From Norana najaformis (taxonomy: Eukaryota > Annelida > Clitellata > Crassiclitellata > Hormogastridae): 64,000 bases of DNA. Under the pieces are notes generated by a model. The model saw only the letters and a program-made list of their open reading frames with translations. It ran no database searches and was not told the DNA's origin. The stretch's first letter is position 1, and each line of letters begins with the position of its first letter. The stretch covers positions 9,913,719-9,977,718 of the forward strand of contig OZ029925.1 of assembly GCA_964023275.1 (NCBI GenBank), read 5' to 3'. Below, one piece after another: positions 14,001 to 21,879 of the stretch. The translations under genes were made by a program, and so were the position numbers.

Positions 14001-17000
14001 GAAAGAATGGGTTTTATATTCATGCAACCTTAGCAGCAACAAGCTCTGTGTTTTGGCTTCCTCCATTCCGGGCCGTAGACTACTTCGTTCGGGGGTACGG
14101 GGTGACTTGCTTGCCTCATCGGTTCGAACAGCTACAGCGCAGCGCAGAAGTTTTGCTGTGGTTGGTCCCGCTTTTTGGAATGGGCTTCCTAATGATCTAC
14201 GCCAGGAACTTCTTAGTCTACCTTTCCCTCTTTCCCGCAAGCGCTTGAAGACCTTCTTATTTCCCAGTTCTTCTGGGTTATAGGGCCGGGAGCATCTCTG
14301 AGGAGTTTACCTCGAAGTGGCGCTTTATAAATTTTTGATTACATTACATTACAACAACAATAGCAAATACAGAAGAAGCAAAAGCTTTTTCACTAGCCAA
14401 GTATCTTGTCAATTGTTGGTATGATGGCTCGACATCGAATAATCGACAATATCACACGGCAAATCCAGATAGGCCTATCAAAGCGGAGTCGCTGGAGAAA
14501 ATTATGATGCGAAGCCTACATTAGGCCTACTTTCGCTAATATAGATTGCAGGCCATTTACATTAGACTTTACAAAGCTGTTTTGATTAAATATTTCTAGA
14601 AGCAGATACGTTTTGACGAAATATTGCAGTATTTTGAAAATATTGAATGTATTTTAAATATTGAATACATGTAGGCCTATATATGAAAAATATTTTTGAA
14701 AATATTGAAACATTTTTTCTGTTAAGCAGTTACTCATAGCTGTTTGATAAAATTCTGAAGGTTGTTGTCTTCATCATCATCATCATCATGAACCGTGGGC
14801 TCAGCGCCCGTAAGTGTCCGATGCCATTTTCACCATGTTCTTCCACTGTTGTCTGTTCAGTGCGGCATGGCTCAGCTCTTGAAGCGTTGTTCCACACCAT
14901 TCAGTTATGTCGTCCGCCCATTCCCTGTGCGGTCGTCCTCTTCTGTTACTCCCATCCATCATTCCAAACAATAGTGTTTTGATTTTCCTATCGTTGTTCA
15001 TTCTGCATATATTGTTGTCTTAGGAAGTCTTTTTTCAAAACTCTTTGATAACCTAGAACTCCGTTGCTTGTAGGAGTCACATAAACACGTCGATGACGCG
15101 GATCTGGAAGTTGAGATTCAGAGAGAACTCGAGGAAGAAGAAGCCCTGAAAGGAGCTCAACGACTGCGAAGCGTTGCTAATGTAAGCTGTGTACAGTAAT
15201 GTCAGTAATGTAAGCACTGTATGTCGCAAATCTTGCTTCAGTAATGTAAGCACTGTATGTCGCAAATCTTGCTTCAGTAATGTAAGCACTGTATATCGCA
15301 AATCTTGCTTCAGTATACGAGTGAAGATATCTTTTGTTAAACGGTTTAAATGGTAACCCATTGCAAAAAAATTGAATTTCGATGCTGAAATGTGATGACA
15401 AACTGAACAGTAATAGAAGTATTGAAAATTGTGTTCATACACCTGAGCATTTTCCTATATCTTTCAATCCCTGCTCCATCAGGTCCTCAGTTCTTTTGCA
15501 CTTATTTCATCATCCAGTCGAATCCGTTCACCTTCAGAAAGAAGGGAGTTGAATAGGAGTTCACTCTCCTTATAATCTTATTGAGACCCAACAAATTTTA
15601 CACGGACTTCCAGAAGACAGCAATGGGACATTTAAGAGGACACAGTATGAAACTTTATCGTACTGGACATTAGAAAATTTTTCTTTAGCTAGAGGATTGT
15701 AGAGCACTGGAACTAGTTACCAGAAGAAGTAATATCAACACCAAGCTTGAACAGTTTTAAAAAAAACTTGATAGTTGGATGGAGAGATATAGGCATTAAA
15801 AGCCAAGGTGGCTTACTTAGCCTATTAACTGTAACTGAATTTATTTTTCACTGGTCGGTGTTTGCCTTTGTTCCGCTAGTTATGCCAGAAAGACAGAATC
15901 AGTCCAACGGCAGTCGTTGACACGGTCACAGTCCCGGTCTTACCATCGGAAGCTCCCCTGACTGCTCAGCTGCCTCCTCACCCTCCTCGTTCTGCGGCTC
16001 TTCCGGTTACAGCCCATCCTCATTGTCACGCCTTTGGTCGTGCTGCTGCTTCTGCGGCCACGTCATTGGAGCGAAACCCAGTTCGTCGTCTGTCCTCGCT
16101 GCCTGAGAATCTGACGTCAGTCAACCGTAACGTCGAGGATTTTAGGAAAATCTACGGTCGAAGGAAGTCCGGTAATAACTGCAAAAAATTCCTACTTTTA
16201 CTTGTTATTAAATAAGGTCTTCTGTTGAAGTTGCTGTATGTGTTGTTTCGCTCTGTTCAACAAACAATTTCAGGCAACAGAAGGAACTCTTTTTAACGCT
16301 GTCTCTTGGAAGCTAGATCAAGAACCGCTTTATAACGTGTTATTACGATTTTGTTTTTTATAAGTGAACTAATTTTGCGTTCCGTGTTATACCAGAATTC
16401 GCCTTATAACGAAGCCCGCTGGTATAATGTTTATCTGGTGCGCCTTGAACATATTTTGATAAGTTAGACACTCATGCGTGCAGCGCTTTTGAGAGGTATC
16501 TCAAAGGCGCTATATTTTGTGTTCTTACACATACAAACATACATACGTAACGTATATATATATATACACATGATGTATGCATATATATATATAGGCTACA
16601 TAATGCATAAATGCATGCATGAATACTCACATAAATACACGCCTGTTTACCCTCCTCTATACAAATTCCTTTGCTAGAGTTACACGCGTTGGAAGAATCT
16701 TTTGGTTACGAGTGGATGGATGGATTGATGGATGGATGGATGGATGGATTGATGGATGGATGGATGGATTGATGGATGGATGGATTGATGGATGGATGGA
16801 TGGATGGATTGATGGATGGATGGATGGATGGATGGATGGATGGATGGATGGATGGATTGATGGATGGATGGATGGATGGATGGGTTTGGGTGAGTGGTAG
16901 TCGTGGTGGTTGTGCGAATGTTGACACTGTGTTATATCTTCTTACGTGAAGAAGACTCAAGCGTTAAACCTGTGACCGAGGGAAAGCCCCCGGTGTGTCG

Positions 17001-17490
17001 AACGAAGAAGCTAATCGCCATCAAGACTCTTCATTCCACTCTTCTCCGAATACAAGAACCTATTCGCCTGACGGACATCGCAGACGTACACGAGAGCGCA
17101 GCAACATTCCAAGACAAGGACCCGCAGGTTGTTCTCGAAGCACCGCCCCCTGTGTTATCCCAAGTGACCACGGCCGACGATCCCTTGCCGTCAAGTGTCC
17201 CTGGCGACAGTATACATAGCCCAACGCGATGGCCGGCTTTGCCCCCTCTGATGCGCACGGCCAGCCAAGGCCAGCGTCGCCGACGTGCCTCCACGGCGGG
17301 TGATCGGGTAGTTCATCTGAGCAGTTGGAACGCTTCGTTTGCGACGAACGGTACCCAGCCGCCGATGGAATGGAAACTCAAGCTACAGCGTCTTTCCACG
17401 TCTCTAAACAGCGTTTGCCGTTCGAAGGAGAGCGGACAAGAAATGGAAAGAGAGGAAGAAAGGAGGTTTCCGCTCGAGAAGGGAAGTTGA
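2816..17490 (+). CDS. Cav3: T-type (Cav3) voltage-gated calcium channel alpha-1 subunit, 3' half (domains III-IV and C-tail)
   Basis: The gene encodes a low-voltage-activated calcium channel pore subunit of the plasma membrane. I assemble 18 coding exons: 2816-3272, 4088-4149, 4662-4785, 5156-5224, 6438-6622, 6932-7058, 7477-7608, 8094-8183, 8533-8725, 9444-9595, 10250-10359, 10790-10920, 12256-12405, 12816-12937, 13591-13749, 15074-15181, 15880-16171 and 16952-17490. All junction phases agree. They cover the end of the II-III linker, domain III S1-S6, the III-IV linker, domain IV S1-S6 and a C-tail of about 310 residues. The pore filter residues are Asp in domain III (SKDGW, codon 8127-8129) and Asp in domain IV (TGDNW, codon 12914-12916); this is the DD half of the T-type EEDD signature and differs from the Glu of Cav1/Cav2. 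S4 helices carry regularly spaced Arg/Lys ([31 protein letters not shown]). Domains I and II are outside the window. One intron uses a GC donor. It runs convergent with PARI. Confidence 0.93.
3440..3895. repeat. ACAT tetranucleotide arrays
   Basis: Interrupted tracts of catacatacata type with TATA-rich and ACAC interruptions, in a Cav3 intron. Open frames here are repeat-encoded Tyr/Ile/His/Thr. Confidence 0.9.
4088..4149 (+). CDS. Cav3: Cav3 exon: start of domain III
   Basis: Reads [20 protein letters not shown], matching the conserved segment just before III-S1 in Cav3 channels. Acceptor ccgcag, donor gtagga; ends in phase 2. Confidence 0.88.
4336..4485 (+). repeat. SINE-like repeat (family C)
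   Basis: Starts with a taatcgtaatcgtaattcc run, then tttctacagcgcccaacgaa and caggcgctcagtcaaaacaa. Related copies sit at 29785-29935 (same strand) and 29985-30165, 47095-47200 and 47865-48015 (opposite strand). Confidence 0.7.
4662..4785 (+). CDS. Cav3: Cav3 exon: III-S1
   Basis: Includes [20 protein letters not shown], the III-S1 helix and the typical following AMERP. Acceptor ttgtag, donor gtaatt; phase 2 to 0. Confidence 0.92.
4935..5100. repeat. ACAT tetranucleotide array
   Basis: Imperfect catacata tract with ACAC and GCAC interruptions, in the Cav3 intron just before the III-S2 exon. Confidence 0.9.
5156..5224 (+). CDS. Cav3: Cav3 exon: III-S2
   Basis: Encodes [20 protein letters not shown] plus AVK, the III-S2 helix. 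69 bp, phase 0 to 0, acceptor tttcag, donor gtatgt. Confidence 0.92.
6066..6146. repeat. TGTA tetranucleotide tract
   Basis: Short imperfect gtatgtatgcatgtat tract in the intron before III-S3/S4. Nothing else recognisable in 5225-6437. Confidence 0.85.
6438..6622 (+). CDS. Cav3: Cav3 exon: III-S3 and III-S4 voltage sensor
   Basis: Contains [19 protein letters not shown] (S3) and the S4 sensor [15 protein letters not shown] with Arg/Lys every third residue. Acceptor ctttag, donor gtaaca; ends phase 2. Confidence 0.95.
6932..7058 (+). CDS. Cav3: Cav3 exon: III S4-S5 linker and S5
   Basis: Starts [19 protein letters not shown] and continues into S5 ending FGILGVQ. Acceptor ttgcag, donor gtaaga; phase 2 to 0. 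Confidence 0.95.
7477..7608 (+). CDS. Cav3: Cav3 exon: III pore turret
   Basis: [11 protein letters not shown] begins the extracellular loop and KYNFDNLGQ ends it before the pore helix; two Cys residues sit as in vertebrate Cav3. Phase 0 to 0, acceptor cgtcag, donor gtagga. Confidence 0.95.
7640..7995 (+). repeat. GGTAA-type degenerate satellite
   Basis: About 350 bp of loosely repeating ggtaa/gggta/ggtat units between the III turret exon and the III filter exon. The same motif recurs at 53515-53640 and, inverted, near 140-200. Confidence 0.85.
8094..8183 (+). CDS. Cav3: Cav3 exon: domain III selectivity filter, GC splice donor
   Basis: Encodes [20 protein letters not shown] and ends DAVGVDQQ. 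The filter Asp is in SKDGW. The donor reads CAG/gcaagc, a GC-AG intron; no in-frame GT donor lies nearby, and the protein joins cleanly to the next exon. Confidence 0.95.
8533..8725 (+). CDS. Cav3: Cav3 exon: III-S6 and start of III-IV linker
   Basis: [20 protein letters not shown] is III-S6; NFHKC and a charged helix follow. The 3' edge (donor gtcaga after poly-A) is the least certain boundary of the gene, but its phase 1 matches the next exon. The frame stays open beyond the donor into Ser-rich microsatellite. Confidence 0.88.
8767..8975 (+). repeat. AGT/GGT trinucleotide tract
   Basis: agtagtggtagt-type repeat, then AAT- and AAG-type runs, directly downstream of the III-S6 exon donor. In the channel frame it would encode poly-Ser/Gly. 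Confidence 0.85.
9444..9595 (+). CDS. Cav3: Cav3 exon: IV-S1
   Basis: Encodes [20 protein letters not shown] and the S1 helix [20 protein letters not shown]. Acceptor ttcgtag, donor gtaagt; phase 1 to 0. Confidence 0.9.
10250..10359 (+). CDS. Cav3: Cav3 exon: IV-S2
   Basis: [20 protein letters not shown] is the IV-S2 helix. Acceptor ttctag, donor gtcggt; phase 0 to 2. Confidence 0.92.
10790..10920 (+). CDS. Cav3: Cav3 exon: IV-S3 and start of S4
   Basis: [20 protein letters not shown] is S3; [17 protein letters not shown] starts the S4 sensor. Acceptor gtgcag, donor gtaggc; phase 2 to 1. Confidence 0.95.
11020..11260. repeat. ATT/ACT trinucleotide repeat
   Basis: Tracts of attatt and actact, followed by three near-repeats of a tatataaaagaagtaa segment, in the intron between IV-S3 and IV-S4/S5. 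Confidence 0.85.
12256..12405 (+). CDS. Cav3: Cav3 exon: end of IV-S4, S4-S5 linker and S5
   Basis: [20 protein letters not shown] then [20 protein letters not shown]. The open frame extends upstream, but acceptor cgtag just before VLKLLKM restores family alignment and phase. Confidence 0.95.
12816..12937 (+). CDS. Cav3: Cav3 exon: domain IV pore
   Basis: Two turret Cys residues, then [20 protein letters not shown]; the filter Asp is in TGDNW. Acceptor tttag, donor gtacac; phase 1 to 0. Confidence 0.95.
13591..13749 (+). CDS. Cav3: Cav3 exon: IV-S6
   Basis: A Cys-rich extracellular stretch, then [19 protein letters not shown], the IV-S6 helix. Acceptor attcag, donor gttagc; phase 0 to 0. 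Confidence 0.95.
13808..13905 (+). repeat. SINE-like fragment (family D)
   Basis: Begins cttctatagcgccgctatca and continues with aatgaacgaggcatcagtcg. Related pieces are at 30503-30600 and 54230-54345. Confidence 0.6.
14040..14350 (+). mobile_element. 3' end of a CR1/Rex-like non-LTR retrotransposon
   Basis: The plus frame reads ..[20 protein letters not shown].. and RKRLKTFLF, the typical C-terminal motif of CR1/Rex-type reverse-transcriptase ORFs (RSF..aP.lWN.LP..lR...FK..LKt.LF). It ends with a gcgctttataaattttt tail and attacattacatt. It is 5'-truncated, in a Cav3 intron. Confidence 0.7.
14790..15001 (-). mobile_element. C-terminal remnant of a second non-LTR reverse transcriptase
   Basis: The minus frame reads [20 protein letters not shown] then a Leu/Ala-rich helix with [12 protein letters not shown], matching the GRPr.rW.ddi.ew...A.dR..W tail seen in many LINE ORFs. 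A CATCAT run forms its 3' tail. It lies just before the Cav3 exon at 15074. Confidence 0.65.
15074..15181 (+). CDS. Cav3: Cav3 exon: proximal C-terminus
   Basis: [20 protein letters not shown], an acidic helix in the position of the ESNKEAKEEAE-type helix that follows IV-S6 in vertebrate Cav3. Acceptor ttgtag, donor gtaagc; phase 0 to 0. Confidence 0.85.
15210..15310. repeat. Short tandem duplication, about 42 bp x 2-3
   Basis: The unit containing cactgtatgtcgcaaatctt repeats in tandem two to three times, with the last copy differing at one base, right after the donor of exon 15074-15181. Confidence 0.85.
15880..16171 (+). CDS. Cav3: Cav3 exon: C-terminal tail
   Basis: 97 codons open throughout, Pro/Ala-rich, ending [10 protein letters not shown]... 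and [10 protein letters not shown]. No conserved domain is visible; called from open frame, splice sites and matching phase 0 to 1. Confidence 0.75.
16708..16884 (+). repeat. GGAT tetranucleotide array
   Basis: Nearly pure ggatggatt/ggatggat array ending 67 bp before the last Cav3 exon. It makes repeat-encoded open frames on both strands. Confidence 0.95.
16952..17490 (+). CDS. Cav3: Cav3 last coding exon
   Basis: About 179 codons from acceptor gtgaag to a TGA at 17488-17490. It starts with two bases that complete the split Glu codon. The content is Ser/Arg/Pro-rich cytoplasmic tail with basic patches. The family tail is poorly conserved, so support is frame and phase. Confidence 0.75.
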
Positions 17491-19962
17491 CGACAATTCG
17501 ATTAATCGGACTGGTTCCACAGGCTGCATCTGCCTCAAGGGCAAGACTGCGTGGAGGACGAGGAACAAGATGCTTGATCTGCTGTCGAAGGAACGTCTTC
17601 GTGTGGTGCTAGCTGTCGTTCGCCAGGAACCTTTCTTGGCCTCTTCGAGTAGGGAGTATGAAGAATTGCGGTGGACTGGGTCTTTGACACGGATAGGCAA
17701 GTTCTAAATCGCATGGTTAGCTTCCGGTCGTATTAATTGCTCTGCTGCAGCGCTGTCGTTGTTCTGTTTACATTGCCTGATCTCTTCAGAATAGTCTGTT
17801 CTATGGAGAAGACAGCGAACTTATTTCTGTGCTACTTACAGTAGCCACCAAACGTCAAGAATATGCTACTTTGATTCGACAATTTCGTGGCGTTCTAAAG
17901 AAAACGAGCTACGACAGACCTGCTAATACAGCCCTATAGTGAGTTACTGATGTGCATCTCAAAATATCGAAACATTATTATATCCAGAAAAGAAGAGTAT
18001 CTTCATAAGGCCCTATTTTACTACTGAAACGCGGCGTATTTTCATGTCAAATGATATCAAAGCAAGCACAGTGCATCTGAGCTTAATGGTAACAGAAACG
18101 ATCCGTGTATTTGTGTGACCCCTGTTTTGCTTGTATTAGACGTCGCTTATCTCCAAAGAATGAAATAAGTCAACACCTTGTTATGACATCTTCAGATGCT
18201 CAACTTGACAATGACTTATTGTAGACTAATTATAGTTTTCCTGGTAAATTATCTTATCTGTTATTATTGTCCGGTTGGGCCTTTCGTTGTGTATTGGCAG
18301 TCAGCCTAAAATTAATTGGCACAGACTAATTTTCTTAAAAAGCCATGCGTTATCAGTGTTATTGTTACGTACGCTTAGAAACGTTCCCTAAGGAGTAGAA
18401 AAATTAAGTTATAAGAGTAGAAATTATAGGCCTATCTTTGAAGCTTTTATAATAGGCTAATTGCTAGGCCTATATTATTTCCATTTTAAAAATTGCACGA
18501 GTTATTTGTGTATTTCTGGTTAAACTTGATATTGGCTTCGTGATTTTTGCCTTGGCCTAGGCCTATAGGCCTTGCGGTTACTGGCAGGCCTACGATTTGG
18601 CTTTGGCATTACGAGTCTTGGCCTCAACCTCGAGTGTATTGGCCTCTTTAACATCACTGCCTAATGGTTGAGACCTAGGCCTTAATTAGCTTTTAAAAGT
18701 CACGTGTATGTGTTAACTACTCACTCAATGACTATAGACTTACTCAGCTAAATGGTATTTCGGATATTTGTTGACTCGAAATAGGCCTACGGTAATCTGC
18801 TACAGTTATGTGAGTTTGCTAATGACTTTAAAATAATTAGCTTTGATTTATTAGCTATTTTGTCGTTATCTAATGACCTTCTTCAGCTATCTACCTGGTT
18901 CTTTATGGGATTAATGAGGGCTTGAATTCAAGAACTTCCGAATAACTCTTTTCTGATAGATTCCGGTACAATTATTGTATGCAACACGTGGTGCAAAAGC
19001 CTATCCTGCATGACACAATGAAAATAAGCGATTTCAGCTCAATAGTTACTCATGTTACTGCGCATGCGCAGCCAGTTCGTTTTATAGGGCCTAAATTGGT
19101 AAACAATGGCAGTACATTCATCTCTAACACCACTTCGGTTTATTAGATTGTACAGTACATATAATCCAAGTAAGTAAAGTATAAATAAAACTTCTGGTTT
19201 TACAGTACATGGAAAATTCATGCGTCACCGGTAGTTTTGGCGGTGATTACAGTCCATCTAGATGCCGAAGAGATTAATTTTCAATGTTGTTTATGAGACT
19301 GACATTGTTGTTTGCCAACAAGTCTGAAATATAATAAGCTCAAGCTGAACTCGCTTACGCTATTGTTTTTTTTTTGAGAGAGAGAGAGAAGGTGGAAAAT
19401 GTATTTGGTAAAGGTTGCGTGTTCTGCACTTATTATTTACAACTCTGTTTACAACATGCATACATACCTAAGTGTTGTATAGGGAGTCTTTGTCCCCAGT
19501 GATGTCCATACGCCTGTTAAAAGACAAACGCTGTTTTCTAGCGAAAATAACCATATTTTCATACAGGCATTGTCTCATGCGTACTGGTGACGTTCTGTCG
19601 AAATTATCAAAGATTATTTGTAAAATAATATTTTCCGACGAATTGTTGATACAGATTGTAGCCTCTGCCATTAATGTCTTAGGCCCACTGTTGAGTGTTG
19701 ACAAATAATTGACGTACTGTAATTACATAAAATATCTTAATTGTATTATTAGTCTCGCGGCTGGTTCATCGAGACAGCTACACCTGTGTTTAAATTGTGA
19801 TTGATAAATTAATTAGTTCGGTGCTCTTGTCTGCAGTATATAATGAGTATATAATGAGATCAAATGTATTTTGATGATAACAAAAGCACTGCTGGTAAAT
19901 TTAGTGCATTTGTCTTTGGTTATGCTACTCATAAACAAGATCGATGCTACCACAACAAATGA

Positions 19963-19974
19963 TTATATATATAT

Positions 19975-20008
<34 letters not shown>

Positions 20009-20029
20009 ATATATATATATATATATTTG
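19963..20029. repeat. AT dinucleotide tracts
   Basis: Three adjacent AT runs separated by single aa interruptions. Further short AT runs lie at 20204-20230 and 20447-20470. Confidence 0.95.
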
Positions 20030-20509
20030 AAATTATCTTCTGATCGAAACTCTTTTGAATTGATTATTGAACAGCCCAACTATAATTACCTAATAATTAA
20101 TTTTATAGTAGTATTCTTGCAAGCGGATTAATACGAATGTCCAATTACAGTTACATTGTATTTGGTCCTGCATGTATACGATACGTCTATACATAATAGC
20201 CCTATATATATATATATATATAATTATATATAACGTTATAAGGTTAAAACATCTTTTTCCTCGACAGCATCAGACATTCGACAGTCATCTCGTCAAGAAG
20301 AAGAAATTTTTTTCTAGAGTTTAAGCTCCCTCTTTTATATCTTTATTTCCCGTTCAGCGAGACACCACTCCTTCAGGCACTCCTTATAACCCAACTGCCC
20401 AAGCACCTGTTACTTCCCAGCTGTTGCATGGACACGTGTCTCTATCAAATATATATAAATATATATATTCCTCCCGCCTACACCTGAACTTGTAACAATA
20501 TATATATAT

Positions 20510-20706
20510 AATACGAATGGCCGTTTTGAATATATATATATATATGTATATATATATAGTCAGCAGACATGTGGTGTTTCAAATGTTGAAGTGGACATTA
20601 ATACGAATGGCCGCTTTGAATATATATATATATACAGTATATATAAACCAACTCTTAAACCAACTCATATATATATATGTATATAAACCAACTCTTAAAC
20701 CAACTC

Positions 20707-20798
<92 letters not shown>

Positions 20799-20860
20799 AG
20801 CGGCCATTCGTATTAATGTCCACTTCAACATTTGAAACAACACATGTCTACTGACTGACT
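20510..20860. mobile_element. Foldback/MITE-like inverted repeat with AT-rich core
   Basis: The left arm 20559-20634 (gtcagcagacatgtggtgtt onward) is matched in inverse by the right arm 20790-20859, about 70 bp with few mismatches. The core is an AT run plus two direct repeats of ataaaccaactcttaaacca. A third partial arm copy sits at 20510-20536. No ORF. Confidence 0.75.
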
Positions 20861-21572
20861 TTTACAACCATTACTCTGCAAATTTTAAACCAACTCTTAA
20901 AAATCACATATAAACACTATACAGTACTTACAGTAGTAATGTACACAAATAAGATATTCTAATTGTATGTACATGTTAAGTTAAGCCTTTTCTCTCACAA
21001 AAAAGCATTTTATGTTTTACTCTTATAAATATTCATCATCTCTACTGTATATGACAAAGAATTTTTATTTTTTTAAATATCACGCAATATTTATTGTTAG
21101 TACCTGTACTACTTCTACTTCATGTTATATGCTAAGGGTAATTTAAAATCGCTCCAGAGAAAGAAATGTTATTCTTAAAATCAACACTGACAAAGAAACT
21201 CTCAAGGTACTTTCGTTATAAAATCATAAAATCTTCAATTAAGAACAGTGCAAAGTTTTGAATGTATGTTTTAAATTTATAAATATTAATTAGTTTTGCA
21301 TCTAATGCAACTTAAAATCATTTCCTATAAACACATGGCCACTAATATGTATTTTCAGCAACCACAGAGCAGAAAAAAATACATCTAAACAACACCACTG
21401 ACTCATGAAGAATCGAACGACAATGAGATCTGATAACAAGAACTGGCACCTGAAATTTAAATTCCATCCCTTTGCCAAACAGATCAGACAAATTCTAAAT
21501 CAGACAATTTCTAAAGCACCACAAAGATACTGAGATTTTAATGAACAGTGTTAAAAAGATGCAATTAATTTA

Positions 21573-21879
21573 TCAAATCCTGAAAAATGTATTCAGATTC
21601 TGCTGTCCTCTGACCTGTGGAATGACCTTTGACTTGGTCAATCCTTTAGACTTCTTTGCAATGCTTGGCTGTGTTTCAGCTTTTCTTTTGGTTGTAGTTT
21701 CCTTTGTATTTGAGTCCGATGGTTGTAACGTGACTTTGATGGATGGCGTATTAGTACTGCTGGCCACTGAAAGTTTTTTGCTTTGGCTCTGTTGCTCTTG
21801 CCGTTGTTGCCTGTCATTTTCTTGGTCTTTGCTTGACTCCAAAATTCTTTTTGTGCAGTTTGGCTTAAGGGAAGTCTTG
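21573..21879 (-). CDS. PARPBP: PARI last exon with PIP box
   Basis: A charged, Gln/Ser/Lys-rich disordered tail with basic stretches (TTKRKAETQPSIAKKSKGLT) that ends RGQQNLNTFFRI before TGA. The terminal PIP box is in the same place as in vertebrate PARI. Acceptor atgtag. Confidence 0.93.

Larger units (their letters stand above)
17491..21572. other. Convergent intergenic region between Cav3 and PARI (3' UTRs and repeats)
   Basis: After the Cav3 stop comes AT-rich sequence with a cluster of AGGCCT palindromes (18425-18690). A plus-strand AATAAA at 19184-19189 is the nearest obvious poly(A) signal for Cav3. Minus-strand AATAAA motifs at 21064-21069 and 21090-21095 could serve PARI. Several AT-dinucleotide tracts and the inverted-repeat element at 20510-20860 fill the middle. 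No coding sequence is seen. Confidence 0.6.

Noticed and set aside
16619-16960. Frames with repeated DGWM or SIHP
   Set aside because: Encoded by the GGAT tetranucleotide array.
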